From Sphingobacterium sp. SRCM116780 (GTDB lineage Bacteria > Bacteroidota > Bacteroidia > Sphingobacteriales > Sphingobacteriaceae): a DNA stretch of 64,000 nucleotides. This document shows, in pieces, positions 42,596-51,339 of the stretch. The notes under the pieces were generated by a model that was not told the origin of the DNA, did no database searches, and saw nothing but the letters and a program-made list of their open reading frames with translations. Positions within the stretch are counted from its first letter, which is position 1; every line of letters begins with the position of its first letter. The stretch spans positions 1,302,001-1,366,000 of the forward strand of contig NZ_CP090446.1 of the NCBI RefSeq assembly GCF_021442025.1, written 5' to 3'. A program made the translations under genes and the position numbers.

Positions 42596-43636
42596 ATGAA
42601 AAATCTATCTAAGCATAATTCCGAATGGAAGGCAACTTGTTATTATATTTCCAGCAACGCGGTTGTATTGGCACTGACTTGGTTTCTATTTAGAAATTTT
42701 GAAAAACTGAAAATCACAAATGGAGATGTGATCTATATACTTTTGGAAGATGGTTTATTTCTTGCCTTTGTTGCTCCAGTAATCATTACCTTCTTGTTTT
42801 TGATTTTTATTCCCAAACGGGAGACAATAGCTTATGATATAAAGAAAAGAAGACGATTTTTGAGAATATTGGCACTGTATCCTTTAATGTATGCCATTTC
42901 TGTGCTCGTTATTTCTTTACTGTATAGCGAATTGATGGATCTGAAATTGAAAGATTCTATTGTAGTCGCTAAAAATTACCATTATATCCCAGGTATATTG
43001 ACCTTATTATTGGGCATGTCTATTCTTTTTTATTCCAATGCTTTTCAGCGGAACTTTAGAAAATCTGTACTCTGGATAGGTGATCAATTCCTATCTAAAA
43101 ATGACAACTGTCTAGATGCATATAACAAGCAACTGTATGCTGATGCAGTAGAAAACGAGGGAAATAATGAAGTGGGTAATGATACCCTTGTTAAACAAGC
43201 GGAAAAATTAGTCAATTCCTCTAAGGAACAAACTACTCAACCAATTGGAAAATTAAACTTGAATATCGTGATGTATGTCTATGGGGAGGGCTTTGACTAT
43301 TGTATACTGGGTTCGGGTTTGGACATTCCTTTTTTGTTTGAAGAGGATGCTGCAGAAGAGATGCTGGCAGAGTGTCACTTTTTAAAGATCAATACAGCTT
43401 TATATTTACGTGTAGATCAAATCTATGTTTTCGATTTTGAAAGTAATCAAGTGATTTTAAATCCTGCTGTGGATAAAAATTTAGTCCATATCCGAAGTAA
43501 GCGGGTGAAGGACAAAGTGAATAGCTATCGGGTAGAAGGTAGAGCCTCTGGATATTTTCATATACATCCCGATCTGGTGGATGGATTGCAAAAAGCAGTA
43601 GACAAATATGCGAGCAATGGATATGATAACATGTAG
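42596..43636 (+). CDS. Four-helix membrane protein with cytoplasmic C-terminal domain
   Basis: 346 residues. Four membrane helices (about 18-33, 50-72, 90-110, 131-147) are followed by a linker (residues 180-215, Asn/Lys-rich) and a C-terminal domain of about 130 residues (LNLNIVMYVYGEGFDYCILG...INTALYLRVDQIYVFDFESN...YFHIHPDLVDGLQKAVDKY). The layout recalls membrane-bound LytTR regulators, and the last 90 residues could be read as a degenerate LytTR fold, but the key FLRISRS-type strand is not clear. I therefore leave it unassigned. It precedes the muramidase gene by 144 bases on the same strand. Confidence 0.6.
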   Translation: MKNLSKHNSEWKATCYYISSNAVVLALTWFLFRNFEKLKITNGDVIYILLEDGLFLAFVAPVIITFLFLIFIPKRETIAYDIKKRRRFLRILALYPLMYAISVLVISLLYSELMDLKLKDSIVVAKNYHYIPGILTLLLGMSILFYSNAFQRNFRKSVLWIGDQFLSKNDNCLDAYNKQLYADAVENEGNNEVGNDTLVKQAEKLVNSSKEQTTQPIGKLNLNIVMYVYGEGFDYCILGSGLDIPFLFEEDAAEEMLAECHFLKINTALYLRVDQIYVFDFESNQVILNPAVDKNLVHIRSKRVKDKVNSYRVEGRASGYFHIHPDLVDGLQKAVDKYASNGYDNM

Positions 43637-43780
43637 CAAAACTGTTATAAACTGTCTTCTTTTTAAAAATTATCAGTAGCTTTATAGGGCTCCAACAGGT
43701 GATTATTGTTTTTTCGTTGGTGCTAAAGATTACCAATAATTTACCTTATGATCGGATATAATCGTATTGTATTGCTGCTA

Positions 43781-44995
43781 ATGAAGCATATTTCAGTTGT
43801 TTTCTTAACTATTTTTTTGTTTACTGTTACACAAGCTCAAACAAGCTTACCCTATAGTAATGACCAGATTCGGACTGGAGCTGAACAAACCGAAAAGTAC
43901 CTACCCATTCTGAAAGGAAAACGAGTAGCTATTCTAGCCAATCCTTCCACGATGATTAAACAGACACATCTTGTCGATAGCTTATTGGCTCTACAGGTGC
44001 ATATTGTCAAGATTTTTGGTCCCGAGCATGGATTTAGAGGTAATGCAAGTAATGGTACCGAAGTATCGGATGAAGTAGATCAGAAAACGCAGCTTCCTAT
44101 CATATCGCTCTATGGTAATAAAAGGAAACCAACGGCTACTGATCTGGCAGATGTGGATATCGTTATCTATGATGTGCAAGATATGGGAGTTCGCTTTTAT
44201 ACCAATGTCAATACCTTACGAGATATCATGGAAGCCTGTGCAGATCATGGAAAAAAATTATTGATTTTAGATCGCCCCAATCCCAATGCTTACCTGATTG
44301 ATGGTCCAATTTTGGATATGCAATATAAATCAGGCATTGGTCAGTTTCCGGTTCCTATTGCACATGGTTTGACGATAGCAGAATTTGCACAGATGATCAA
44401 GGGGCAGGGCTGGATGGAGCATGCGCAAAATTGCAAATTGCAGATCATACCGATTGAAAACTATAACCACAGCATGCTGTATAAACTGTCTGTGAATCCG
44501 TCTCCAAATCTAAATACTGAACAAAGTATCTTGTTGTATCCCAGCACTTGTTTGTTTGAAGGGACTAAACTCAATCATGGACGGGGTACAGATTTTTCAT
44601 TTACCGTGATAGGAAGTCCTGTTTACAAGGGTATCTTTGATTTTTCTTTTATGCCTGTCAGTAAAAAGGGAATGAGTGAGACACCTTTGTTTATGAATGA
44701 AATGTGCTATGGATTGGATTTAAGGAATTACGATTTGAAAAAATTGATACGGGATCGAAAAATCAACCTTTCCTGGATGATCACTTTATATAAAAAGTCA
44801 CCTGAAAAGGATAAGTTTTTTGATCAGAGTTTCTCTGCACAGATTGGACGGATCGAAAACTTGGCAGGAGTGGCTGATTTTAGAAAGCAGATTGAACAGG
44901 GATTAAGTGAAAAAGCGATACGGAAAAGTTGGGCACCAGGACTGAGTCGATATAAGAAAATGAGAAAGGAATATCTCCTTTATCCGGATAGGTAA
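43781..44995 (+). CDS. namZ: Exo-beta-N-acetylmuramidase NamZ family (DUF1343)
   Basis: About 404 residues from ATG 43781, which opens the signal peptide MKHISVVFLTIFLFTVTQAQ; 43748 is a less likely start. Removes N-acetylmuramic acid from non-reducing ends of peptidoglycan fragments. Family marks: KGKRVAILANPSTM, KIFGPEHGFRGNASNGTEV with the conserved Glu-His pair, IVIYDVQDMGVRFYT, LDRPNPN, GPILD, PIAHGLTIAEFAQM, NPSPNLNTEQSILLYPSTCLFEGT and NHGRGTDFSFTVIGSP. The N-terminal Rossmann-like and C-terminal halves are complete. Nearby D-amino-acid and dipeptide genes fit cell-wall salvage. Confidence 0.92.
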   Translation: MKHISVVFLTIFLFTVTQAQTSLPYSNDQIRTGAEQTEKYLPILKGKRVAILANPSTMIKQTHLVDSLLALQVHIVKIFGPEHGFRGNASNGTEVSDEVDQKTQLPIISLYGNKRKPTATDLADVDIVIYDVQDMGVRFYTNVNTLRDIMEACADHGKKLLILDRPNPNAYLIDGPILDMQYKSGIGQFPVPIAHGLTIAEFAQMIKGQGWMEHAQNCKLQIIPIENYNHSMLYKLSVNPSPNLNTEQSILLYPSTCLFEGTKLNHGRGTDFSFTVIGSPVYKGIFDFSFMPVSKKGMSETPLFMNEMCYGLDLRNYDLKKLIRDRKINLSWMITLYKKSPEKDKFFDQSFSAQIGRIENLAGVADFRKQIEQGLSEKAIRKSWAPGLSRYKKMRKEYLLYPDR

Positions 44996-45152
44996 CTAGT
45001 TGGTTTGGAGTTTCAGTCAAATCTGATTATCAGTTTTGAATCTTTTATGTGTTATTCAGAATCCCGATTATGCTCATCGCTAAGATTTTTAGAGGCCAAA
45101 GATGCGCTATATTTCTCTTACTATCAATAAGTCATTTTTTACCTAAGTTTTT

Positions 45153-45287
45153 CTAAAATGAAAAACTACAGGATTTGGCGGCGAAGATAAAGACACCCAA
45201 CCAAATGAGTCCTTTAACTAAAAAGAACAAAAAAGCACCTAATCCAGCCCGTTTTAACCATTGTTTTTTCTTATCGTTTAGTTCCAT
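45153..45287 (-). CDS. Short membrane protein, 44 residues
   Basis: ATG 45287 to TAG 45153. A basic head (MELNDKKKQWLKRAGL) leads into one membrane helix (GAFLFFLVKGLIWLGVFIFA) and a short polar end (AKSCSFSF). Small proteins of this shape (KKW-K-GL-AFLFFLIKGL) are widely present in proteobacteria and Bacteroidota and are often wrongly named alanyl-tRNA synthetase. Function unknown. It stands alone in an 800-base gap, and the strong match to the type makes it likely real. Confidence 0.65.
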   Translation of the reverse strand: MELNDKKKQWLKRAGLGAFLFFLVKGLIWLGVFIFAAKSCSFSF

Positions 45288-45797
45288 GTATCATTCAATT
45301 TAAATCGTATTGGACTCCATTTAGTATGTTTTATTAACGTTTTATCCTCTTATGTATAACGCATAGCTTACATTTCTTGTTTTAAACAAACGCGCTTCTA
45401 TTGGGTAGATTGCTATGCGATAATTGTTTGTAGAGCTGATGTCCTGTTTCTAAGTTATTTATAATCATTGAATCTAGGTAATTTTTTTCTTTTTTAGAGT
45501 TGCGTAAGATCTATTTTGTAATTGAACTTGAAAAGAGAACAGAATAGGGTGTATGCATCGGATAAACACAATTTGATCGACTGATGCAGATCTGGTTGCT
45601 ACAAAGAACAATTAAATGAAAGTTTTTTTTAAATAAAAACGGTAAATGTCACAAAAATAATATTAATTATTTTTAGGAGATGCCGTATAAGTTTACGAAC
45701 TTGTAAATGAGTAGGACAATTTATTTAACCAATAATTTTTATTTAAACCTTAATTCCGAATTATACTGAGAGATGGAATGGGTATAAACCTGTTATA
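45288..45797. other. Intergenic region upstream of the GntP operon
   Basis: About 510 bases, very A/T-rich towards the operon. It must contain the promoter of the plus-strand operon; several A/T stretches resemble -7 boxes without one clear choice. No ORF or terminator is evident. Confidence 0.4.
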
Positions 45798-47129
45798 ATG
45801 ATCTTTATCGTTATTGTTATTAGTTTATTTTTGTTGATCTTTTTGATTACATATGCAAAAATAAACGCTTTTCTGGCTTTTTTACTTGTTTCGATCTTTG
45901 CAGGAGTGGGACTCGGAATACCATTAAGTACGCTTTTTGTTTCTGTCGAAAAAGGAATAGGCGCTGTTATGGGCAGTTTAACGTTAATCCTGGTGTTGGG
46001 AGCAATGTTGGGTAAATTAGTCGCAGAAAGTGGTGCGGCTGAGAAGATAGCATCTATTTTGGTCGGTGTAATGGGACAAAAGCATATCCAATGGGGATTG
46101 ATGCTGACAGGTTTTGTCGTGGGTATCCCGCTTTTTTATGGAATTGGGTTTGTCTTATTGGTTCCTTTGATCTTTTCGATTGTTTACCGCTATCAGCTTC
46201 CTGCCGTATATATTGGGCTACCAATGTTGGCGGCCTTATCGGTTACCCATGGTTTTATTCCTCCACATCCTTCTCCTGTCGCTTTAATTGCTTTGTTTCA
46301 TGCTGACATGGGACTGACTTTGATATATGGCTTACTGATTGCTGTTCCCGCCATCATCATTGGAGGACCTCTTTTTGGCATGACGCTTAAACAGATGCAA
46401 CCCAGCCAAGCACAGGTATTTAATCCAGTGAAAATGGATCGTACTGATTCCCCCTATGGAAAACCGGGTGCTGGTAGTAGCTTTTTAGCATCTCTATTGC
46501 CTGTATTTCTGTTGATTCTGGGAACGTTATTGCCTTATATGATAAATCCCAGTCATACAACAGTACTCTCTTGGATCAAGTTTTTTGGAAATCCGACCAT
46601 TGTGATGTTGTTGGCACTTGTGTATGCGGGCTATAGTTTAGGAATTAAACAAGGTAGAAGCATATCGTCCATTATGTCTGTCTTTGAGGGTGCTGTCAAA
46701 GATATTGCCATGATATTACTGATTATCGCTGGTTCTGGCATTTTTAAGCAGGTTATGGAAGATAGTGGTGTCAGTGTAGCTTTAGCGACAAAACTTCAAC
46801 AACTGCCTATCAATCCTTTGATACTGGCTTGGGTGATCACAGCCGTCATCAGAGGCTGTATTGGCTCGGCTACAGTAGCTGCTTTAACAGCTGCGAGTGT
46901 TTTGCTTCCTTTAATTACTGCTGGTGCTGTACAGCCTAGTTTAATGGTGTTATCGATCGGAGCAGGGAGCTTGATGTTTTCACATGTCAATGATGCGGGT
47001 TTTTGGCTGTTCAAAGAATATTTTGGATTGAGCATTTCCGACACATTACGGTCTTGGTCCTTAATGGAGGCTATTGTATCCATTGTTGGGCTGTTGGCTG
47101 TATTAGTTTTAAATAAGATAATCAATTAA
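45798..47129 (+). CDS. GntP-family H+/organic acid symporter
   Basis: 443-residue inner membrane permease with about 12-14 helices. The family marks are VFVVGIPLFYG-type (GFVVGIPLFYGIGFVLLVPLIF), HGFIPPHPSPVALI, and the late GCIGSATVAALTAASVLLP and GAGSLMFSHVNDAGFWLFKEYF. Members import gluconate, D-glycerate, D-serine or related hydroxy acids. Being first in an operon with a RidA protein, a D-threonine-aldolase-like enzyme and a dipeptidase, import of a D-amino acid or 3-hydroxy acid is more likely than gluconate, by inference. Confidence 0.93.
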   Translation: MIFIVIVISLFLLIFLITYAKINAFLAFLLVSIFAGVGLGIPLSTLFVSVEKGIGAVMGSLTLILVLGAMLGKLVAESGAAEKIASILVGVMGQKHIQWGLMLTGFVVGIPLFYGIGFVLLVPLIFSIVYRYQLPAVYIGLPMLAALSVTHGFIPPHPSPVALIALFHADMGLTLIYGLLIAVPAIIIGGPLFGMTLKQMQPSQAQVFNPVKMDRTDSPYGKPGAGSSFLASLLPVFLLILGTLLPYMINPSHTTVLSWIKFFGNPTIVMLLALVYAGYSLGIKQGRSISSIMSVFEGAVKDIAMILLIIAGSGIFKQVMEDSGVSVALATKLQQLPINPLILAWVITAVIRGCIGSATVAALTAASVLLPLITAGAVQPSLMVLSIGAGSLMFSHVNDAGFWLFKEYFGLSISDTLRSWSLMEAIVSIVGLLAVLVLNKIIN

Positions 47130-47156
47130 TTTCATTACGATATAATACTTTAACAT

Positions 47157-47624
47157 ATGATGTACAATGCAGATGAACAATTTGAAAAATTAGGGTTAAC
47201 ACTTCCTCCGGCACCAGCGCCAAAAGGTCTTTATAAACCTTATGTAATTGACGGAAAATATTTATATCTATCTGGCCATGGACCTGTGCAAGATGATGCT
47301 TCATTGATTATTGGTCGGATTGGTCGGGAAATGAATGGGGAAGATGGAAAATTAGCGGCTAGGCAAGTTGGATTGACCATGCTGTCAACAATAAAAACTA
47401 ATCTTGGCAGTTTAAATAAAGTAAAACGTGTCATTAAGGTGCTGGGGATGGTGAATTGTACACCTGATTTTGAGTTTCATCCTGGAGTGATCAATGGCTG
47501 TAGCGAACTTTTTGCGGCTGTTTGGGGAGATGATAATGGTGTAGGAACACGTAGTGCGGTTGGTTTTGGTTCGCTTCCGGATAACATTCCTGTTGAAGTG
47601 GAAGCTTTGTTTGAACTTTATTGA
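47157..47624 (+). CDS. RidA-family enamine/imine deaminase
   Basis: 155 residues of the YjgF/YER057c/UK114 superfamily, in the longer form with an N-terminal arm (FEKLGLTLPPAPAPKGLYKPYVIDGKYLYLSGHGP). The core continues with VGLTMLSTIKTNLGSLNKVKRVIKVLGMV and VEVEALFELY; the usual Arg near GTRSAVGFGSLP is kept (TRSAVG). RidA proteins hydrolyse reactive 2-aminoacrylate and related imines released by PLP enzymes acting on serine or threonine, which fits the next gene. It starts 27 bases after the permease stop. Confidence 0.9.
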   Translation: MMYNADEQFEKLGLTLPPAPAPKGLYKPYVIDGKYLYLSGHGPVQDDASLIIGRIGREMNGEDGKLAARQVGLTMLSTIKTNLGSLNKVKRVIKVLGMVNCTPDFEFHPGVINGCSELFAAVWGDDNGVGTRSAVGFGSLPDNIPVEVEALFELY

Positions 47625-47632
47625 TTTCAAAT

Positions 47633-48739
47633 ATGCAAGAGTGGTTCGAATTGAAAGATGTGGATACGGTAGATTCTCCTGCTTTGTTGGTATATCCGGA
47701 CAGGGTGAAACACAATATTCAACAGGCGATTGCTCTATTGGATGGGGATTGTAGTCGCTTGCGCCCGCATATCAAGACCAATAAAACTGCGGAAATCTGT
47801 CAGTTATTGCAGGACTTCGGTATTCGTAAATTTAAGTGTGCGACAATAGCGGAAGCAGAACTGCTGGGAATGATCGCTGCTGAGGACGTGCTATTGGCTT
47901 ATCAACCAACAGGTCCGAAAATGAAACGTCTGATTAACCTGATCAAAAGTTATCCCAAAACAACTTATTCTTGTCTTGTCGATCACGTGCAAGTCGCACA
48001 GGACTTAAATGCGATCTGTGCAGCTGCACAGATAGTTTTAGCTATTTATATCGATGTCAATGTAGGGATGGGAAGAACAGGTATTCATCCAGATGCCGTG
48101 GAAGGATTGGCTATGGAAATCATTGCGCTTCCGCAATTGCATCTTATTGGTGTCCATGGTTATGATGGGCATATTCATGATCCTGATTTAAATCGTAGGG
48201 AAGAACAAAGTGATGCTTCTTATCAGTTATTGGTTAATGCCTTTGATACCGTACGACAGCTAACCGCAACTCCGTTGCACAGCATCATCGGTGGAAGTCC
48301 TCCTTTTCCTTTCCATGCTAGGAGAATGGATGTGGAATGCAGTCCTGGTACATTTGTGTTTTGGGATTATGCGTATGGTGAAGCCTTCAAAGAACAGAAA
48401 TTTGAATATGCAGCTTTGTTATTGACACGGGTGATTTCGATTGTTGATGAACATCATATCTGTTTGGATCTGGGCTATAAAGCTGTTGGAAATGAATCAC
48501 CTTTGCCGCGAGTGCAGTTTCTCGGAAATAGGGATATGGAGTTGGTCAGCCAAAGTGAGGAGCATCTGGTAGTGAAGGTTAGGAACTCAAGTGATTATCC
48601 GATCGGTACTCCGTTTTATGGGGTGCCTAAACATGTCTGTCCTACAGTAGCTTTGTATGAAGAAATGCTTGTTGTGGAAGATGGTAAGGTATCGAAATCA
48701 TGGAAGATAAAGGCAAGAGATCGAAAAATAAATTATTAA
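47633..48739 (+). CDS. D-threonine aldolase / alanine-racemase-fold PLP enzyme (DSD1-like)
   Basis: About 368 residues from ATG 47633, eight bases after the RidA stop. N-terminal alanine-racemase TIM barrel: VDSPALLVYPDRVKHNI, then RPHIKTNKTAEI with the PLP Lys, then GMGRTGI and the C-terminal D-serine-dehydratase-like domain with IIGGSPPFPF and CLDLGYKAVGNESPLP, followed by GTPFYGVPKHVCPTVALYEE with the His-Cys metal pair of this family. Members split D-threonine or other beta-hydroxy D-amino acids, or dehydrate D-serine. It shares an operon with RidA, a logical pairing for imine-forming chemistry. Confidence 0.87.
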   Translation: MQEWFELKDVDTVDSPALLVYPDRVKHNIQQAIALLDGDCSRLRPHIKTNKTAEICQLLQDFGIRKFKCATIAEAELLGMIAAEDVLLAYQPTGPKMKRLINLIKSYPKTTYSCLVDHVQVAQDLNAICAAAQIVLAIYIDVNVGMGRTGIHPDAVEGLAMEIIALPQLHLIGVHGYDGHIHDPDLNRREEQSDASYQLLVNAFDTVRQLTATPLHSIIGGSPPFPFHARRMDVECSPGTFVFWDYAYGEAFKEQKFEYAALLLTRVISIVDEHHICLDLGYKAVGNESPLPRVQFLGNRDMELVSQSEEHLVVKVRNSSDYPIGTPFYGVPKHVCPTVALYEEMLVVEDGKVSKSWKIKARDRKINY

Positions 48740-49824
48740 TGATGAACGAAATGATGCCCTTTATTTTTGATGCCCATTTGGACTTAAGCATGAATGCGAT
48801 GGAGTGGAATCGTGATCTCCGATTATCGATTACTGATTTAAATGATCGGGAAATGGGGATGCAGGATAGACCCGATCGCGGAAAGGCAACGGTTTCCTTT
48901 GGGGAATTACGGAAAGGAAATATCGGCTTGGTGGTGGCGACTCAAATCGCACGTTATATAGCGCAGGGAAGTGCATTGCCTGGTTGGAATTCTCCAGAGC
49001 AAGCTTGGGCACAAACACAAGGACAATTGGCTTGGTACAAAGCGATGGAGCAGGATGGGCAGATGCGGATGATCAAAACCAAAACAGATCTAGAACAACA
49101 TCTTTCACTTTGGATGGATAGTACAGCAAATGAAAATAAACCGATTGGCTATTTATTGAGCTTGGAAGGTGCTGATTCAATTGTGGACATTTCTTATTTG
49201 GAAGTGGCTTATCAACAAGGACTTCGTGCTGTTGGTCCTGCACATTATGGGCCGGGAAGATATGCGAATGGTACGGATGCTAGTGGTAAGCTGAACGAGC
49301 AGGGGATTGCTTTGCTCAAAGAGATGGAACGGCTGCACATGATCTTGGATGTTACGCATCTCAATGATGATGCCTTTTGGGATGCTATGGATCGATTCGA
49401 TGGTCCCATATGGGCGAGCCATAATAATTGTCGGAAATTTGTTGATCACAATCGCCAGTTCAGTGATGAAATGATCAAAGCGTTGATTGCGAAAAAGGGA
49501 TTTATTGGTGTCGCCTTAGATGCTTGGATGATGGTTCCCAATTGGATACGCGGAGTTTCGGATCCAAAAGCGATGAATTGCTCGATGGAAATCATGGCCA
49601 ATCAGATTGACCATATCTGTCAATTGGCAGGAAATATGGATCATGTGGGTGTGGGGAGTGACCTGGATGGCGCATTCGGTAGAGAGCAATGTCCCTATGA
49701 TTTGGAAACCATAGCCGATATACAAAAAGTATTTGGCATCTTAGCAAAAAGGGGATATGCTGAAGAAGCGTTGACAAAAATTGCTCACTTGAATGGGGTT
49801 AATTTTTTAAAAGAATCTTTATAA
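48739..49824 (+). CDS. Membrane dipeptidase family M19 peptidase
   Basis: 361 residues from ATG 48739, which overlaps the preceding TAA (TAATG). Zinc TIM-barrel dipeptidase: FDAHLDLSMN with the first His-x-Asp, LLSLEGADSI with the bridging Glu, DVTHLNDDAFWDAM and ASHNNCRKF with the two later His, and HVGVGSDLDGAFG with the catalytic Asp. M19 enzymes cleave dipeptides and many accept a D-residue at the second position, which suits an operon for D-amino acids and muropeptide remnants. No signal peptide, so it acts in the cytoplasm. Confidence 0.92.
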   Translation: MMNEMMPFIFDAHLDLSMNAMEWNRDLRLSITDLNDREMGMQDRPDRGKATVSFGELRKGNIGLVVATQIARYIAQGSALPGWNSPEQAWAQTQGQLAWYKAMEQDGQMRMIKTKTDLEQHLSLWMDSTANENKPIGYLLSLEGADSIVDISYLEVAYQQGLRAVGPAHYGPGRYANGTDASGKLNEQGIALLKEMERLHMILDVTHLNDDAFWDAMDRFDGPIWASHNNCRKFVDHNRQFSDEMIKALIAKKGFIGVALDAWMMVPNWIRGVSDPKAMNCSMEIMANQIDHICQLAGNMDHVGVGSDLDGAFGREQCPYDLETIADIQKVFGILAKRGYAEEALTKIAHLNGVNFLKESL

Positions 49825-49918
49825 TTACTGTAGGTTGAGTTGACTAATTACTTTATTCTGTTGACTTAACGTGTTTTATTCTTATGCGATTTCCAGTGTA
49901 CATATTGTTGGAAATTAA

Positions 49919-51208
49919 ATGAAACCTATGAATTTGGATGATGATCTTATGACTGGACAATTACGATTACAACTATCTTTTATGATGTTCCTTGAATATT
50001 TTATCAAGGGCGCATGGTTTGTTACTTTGGGAACTTACTTAGCTAAAAATTTACAGGCAACAGGCCTAGAGGTCGCTAATATTTTTTCAACACAATCTCT
50101 GGGAGCAGTTCTTGCTCCTTTTTTTATCGGATTTATTGCCGACCGTTATTTCAATGCGGAGCGAGTTTTGGCGGTTTTACATCTCTTGGGAGCTATATTG
50201 TTATTCTTCATGTCTAGAGCGGAGGATGCTGCAAACTTTTACCCCTATATTTTTGTGTACTTCATCGCCTATATGTCTTCCTTGGCCTTATCCAACTCGA
50301 TTGCTTTTCGTCAAATGACGGATGCAAAGAAGCAGTTTCCAAGTATTCGTGTTTGGGGTACTATTGGTTGGGTATGTTCAGGTGTGGTAATCAGTTATGT
50401 TTTTCATTGGGATGCACCTGGGGCGATACAGATAGGTGCTTTGAAAAATACGTTTTTAATGGCTGCAGTTTGTTCTTTGATCTTAGCTGTATTTAGTTTT
50501 TTCTTACCCAAAACTCCACCAATGGCGGTAAACAAGGATAAGAAATTTAATTTTGGATCTGCCATAGGGTTGGATGCCTTGGGTTTATTGAAAAACAGGA
50601 GTTTTTTGATTTTCTTTGTTACTGTTGTTGTCATCTGTATTCCGATTTCTTTTTATTATCAAAATGCGAACCCTTATTTGGTTCAGGTAGGTTTACCCAA
50701 TCCAACGGCAAAAATGGCCATGGGTCAATTATCGGAAGCTATTTGCCTGTTGTTTATCCCTTTTTTCTTCATCAGATTTGGTTATAAGAAAATGATTATG
50801 GTCGGTATATTAGCCTGGGTAGCACGTTATTTGTTATTTGCCTTTGGCGATACTCATTCTTATTTGCTAATCATTGGGATTTTACTGCATGGTATCTGTT
50901 ATGATTTTATGTTTGTTGTCGGACAGATCTATACAGATACTATTGCTGGAGAGAAATATAAATCTTCCGCACAAGGCTTGGTTACCATCGCGATGTATGG
51001 CATCGGTATGCTTCTTGGTTTTTGGGTAGCGGGTTATATTTCTGATTACCTGAAAGGTCATTATCCAGCTGATTTTTGGTGGTATTTATGGACAGTACCT
51101 GCTGGATTGGCTGGCGTTTGCTTTTTACTGTTTACATTTTTCTTCAAGGAAGACAAGAAAGGATTAGGAAGTTCAGCTGCCCATCTTGAAAATGAAGGGA
51201 ATATGTAA
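49919..51208 (+). CDS. Nucleoside/H+ symporter-type MFS transporter (NupG-like)
   Basis: 429 residues with 12 helices of the MFS nucleoside:H+ symporter branch (PF03825 type): LSFMMFLEYFIKGAWFVTLGTYL, IADRYFNAERVLAVLHLLGA, VWGTIGWVCSGVVISYVF, YQNANPYLVQVG, LHGICYDFMFVVGQIYTDT and FWWYLWTVPAGLAG. Many Bacteroidota members carry substrates other than nucleosides. It closes the operon of salvage genes after a 94-base gap, so a cell-wall-derived sugar or peptide is possible. No terminator was found after it. Confidence 0.85.
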   Translation: MKPMNLDDDLMTGQLRLQLSFMMFLEYFIKGAWFVTLGTYLAKNLQATGLEVANIFSTQSLGAVLAPFFIGFIADRYFNAERVLAVLHLLGAILLFFMSRAEDAANFYPYIFVYFIAYMSSLALSNSIAFRQMTDAKKQFPSIRVWGTIGWVCSGVVISYVFHWDAPGAIQIGALKNTFLMAAVCSLILAVFSFFLPKTPPMAVNKDKKFNFGSAIGLDALGLLKNRSFLIFFVTVVVICIPISFYYQNANPYLVQVGLPNPTAKMAMGQLSEAICLLFIPFFFIRFGYKKMIMVGILAWVARYLLFAFGDTHSYLLIIGILLHGICYDFMFVVGQIYTDTIAGEKYKSSAQGLVTIAMYGIGMLLGFWVAGYISDYLKGHYPADFWWYLWTVPAGLAGVCFLLFTFFFKEDKKGLGSSAAHLENEGNM

Positions 51209-51339
51209 GTATAGTGATACTACCATTCGTTTACTGTATCTGGGTTTTTAGCATGAAATTTGTGTTTATTATATACCAACGTCAAAATTAGAACGTTTAA
51301 TAAAGAAGTTAGTTTTGTCATATCTATATTCACTGTTCT

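Noticed and set aside
42596-43636. Calling the membrane protein a LytTR regulator of the paired repeats
   Set aside because: The C-terminal domain lacks a clear LytTR recognition segment and the gene is more than 20 kb from the sites.
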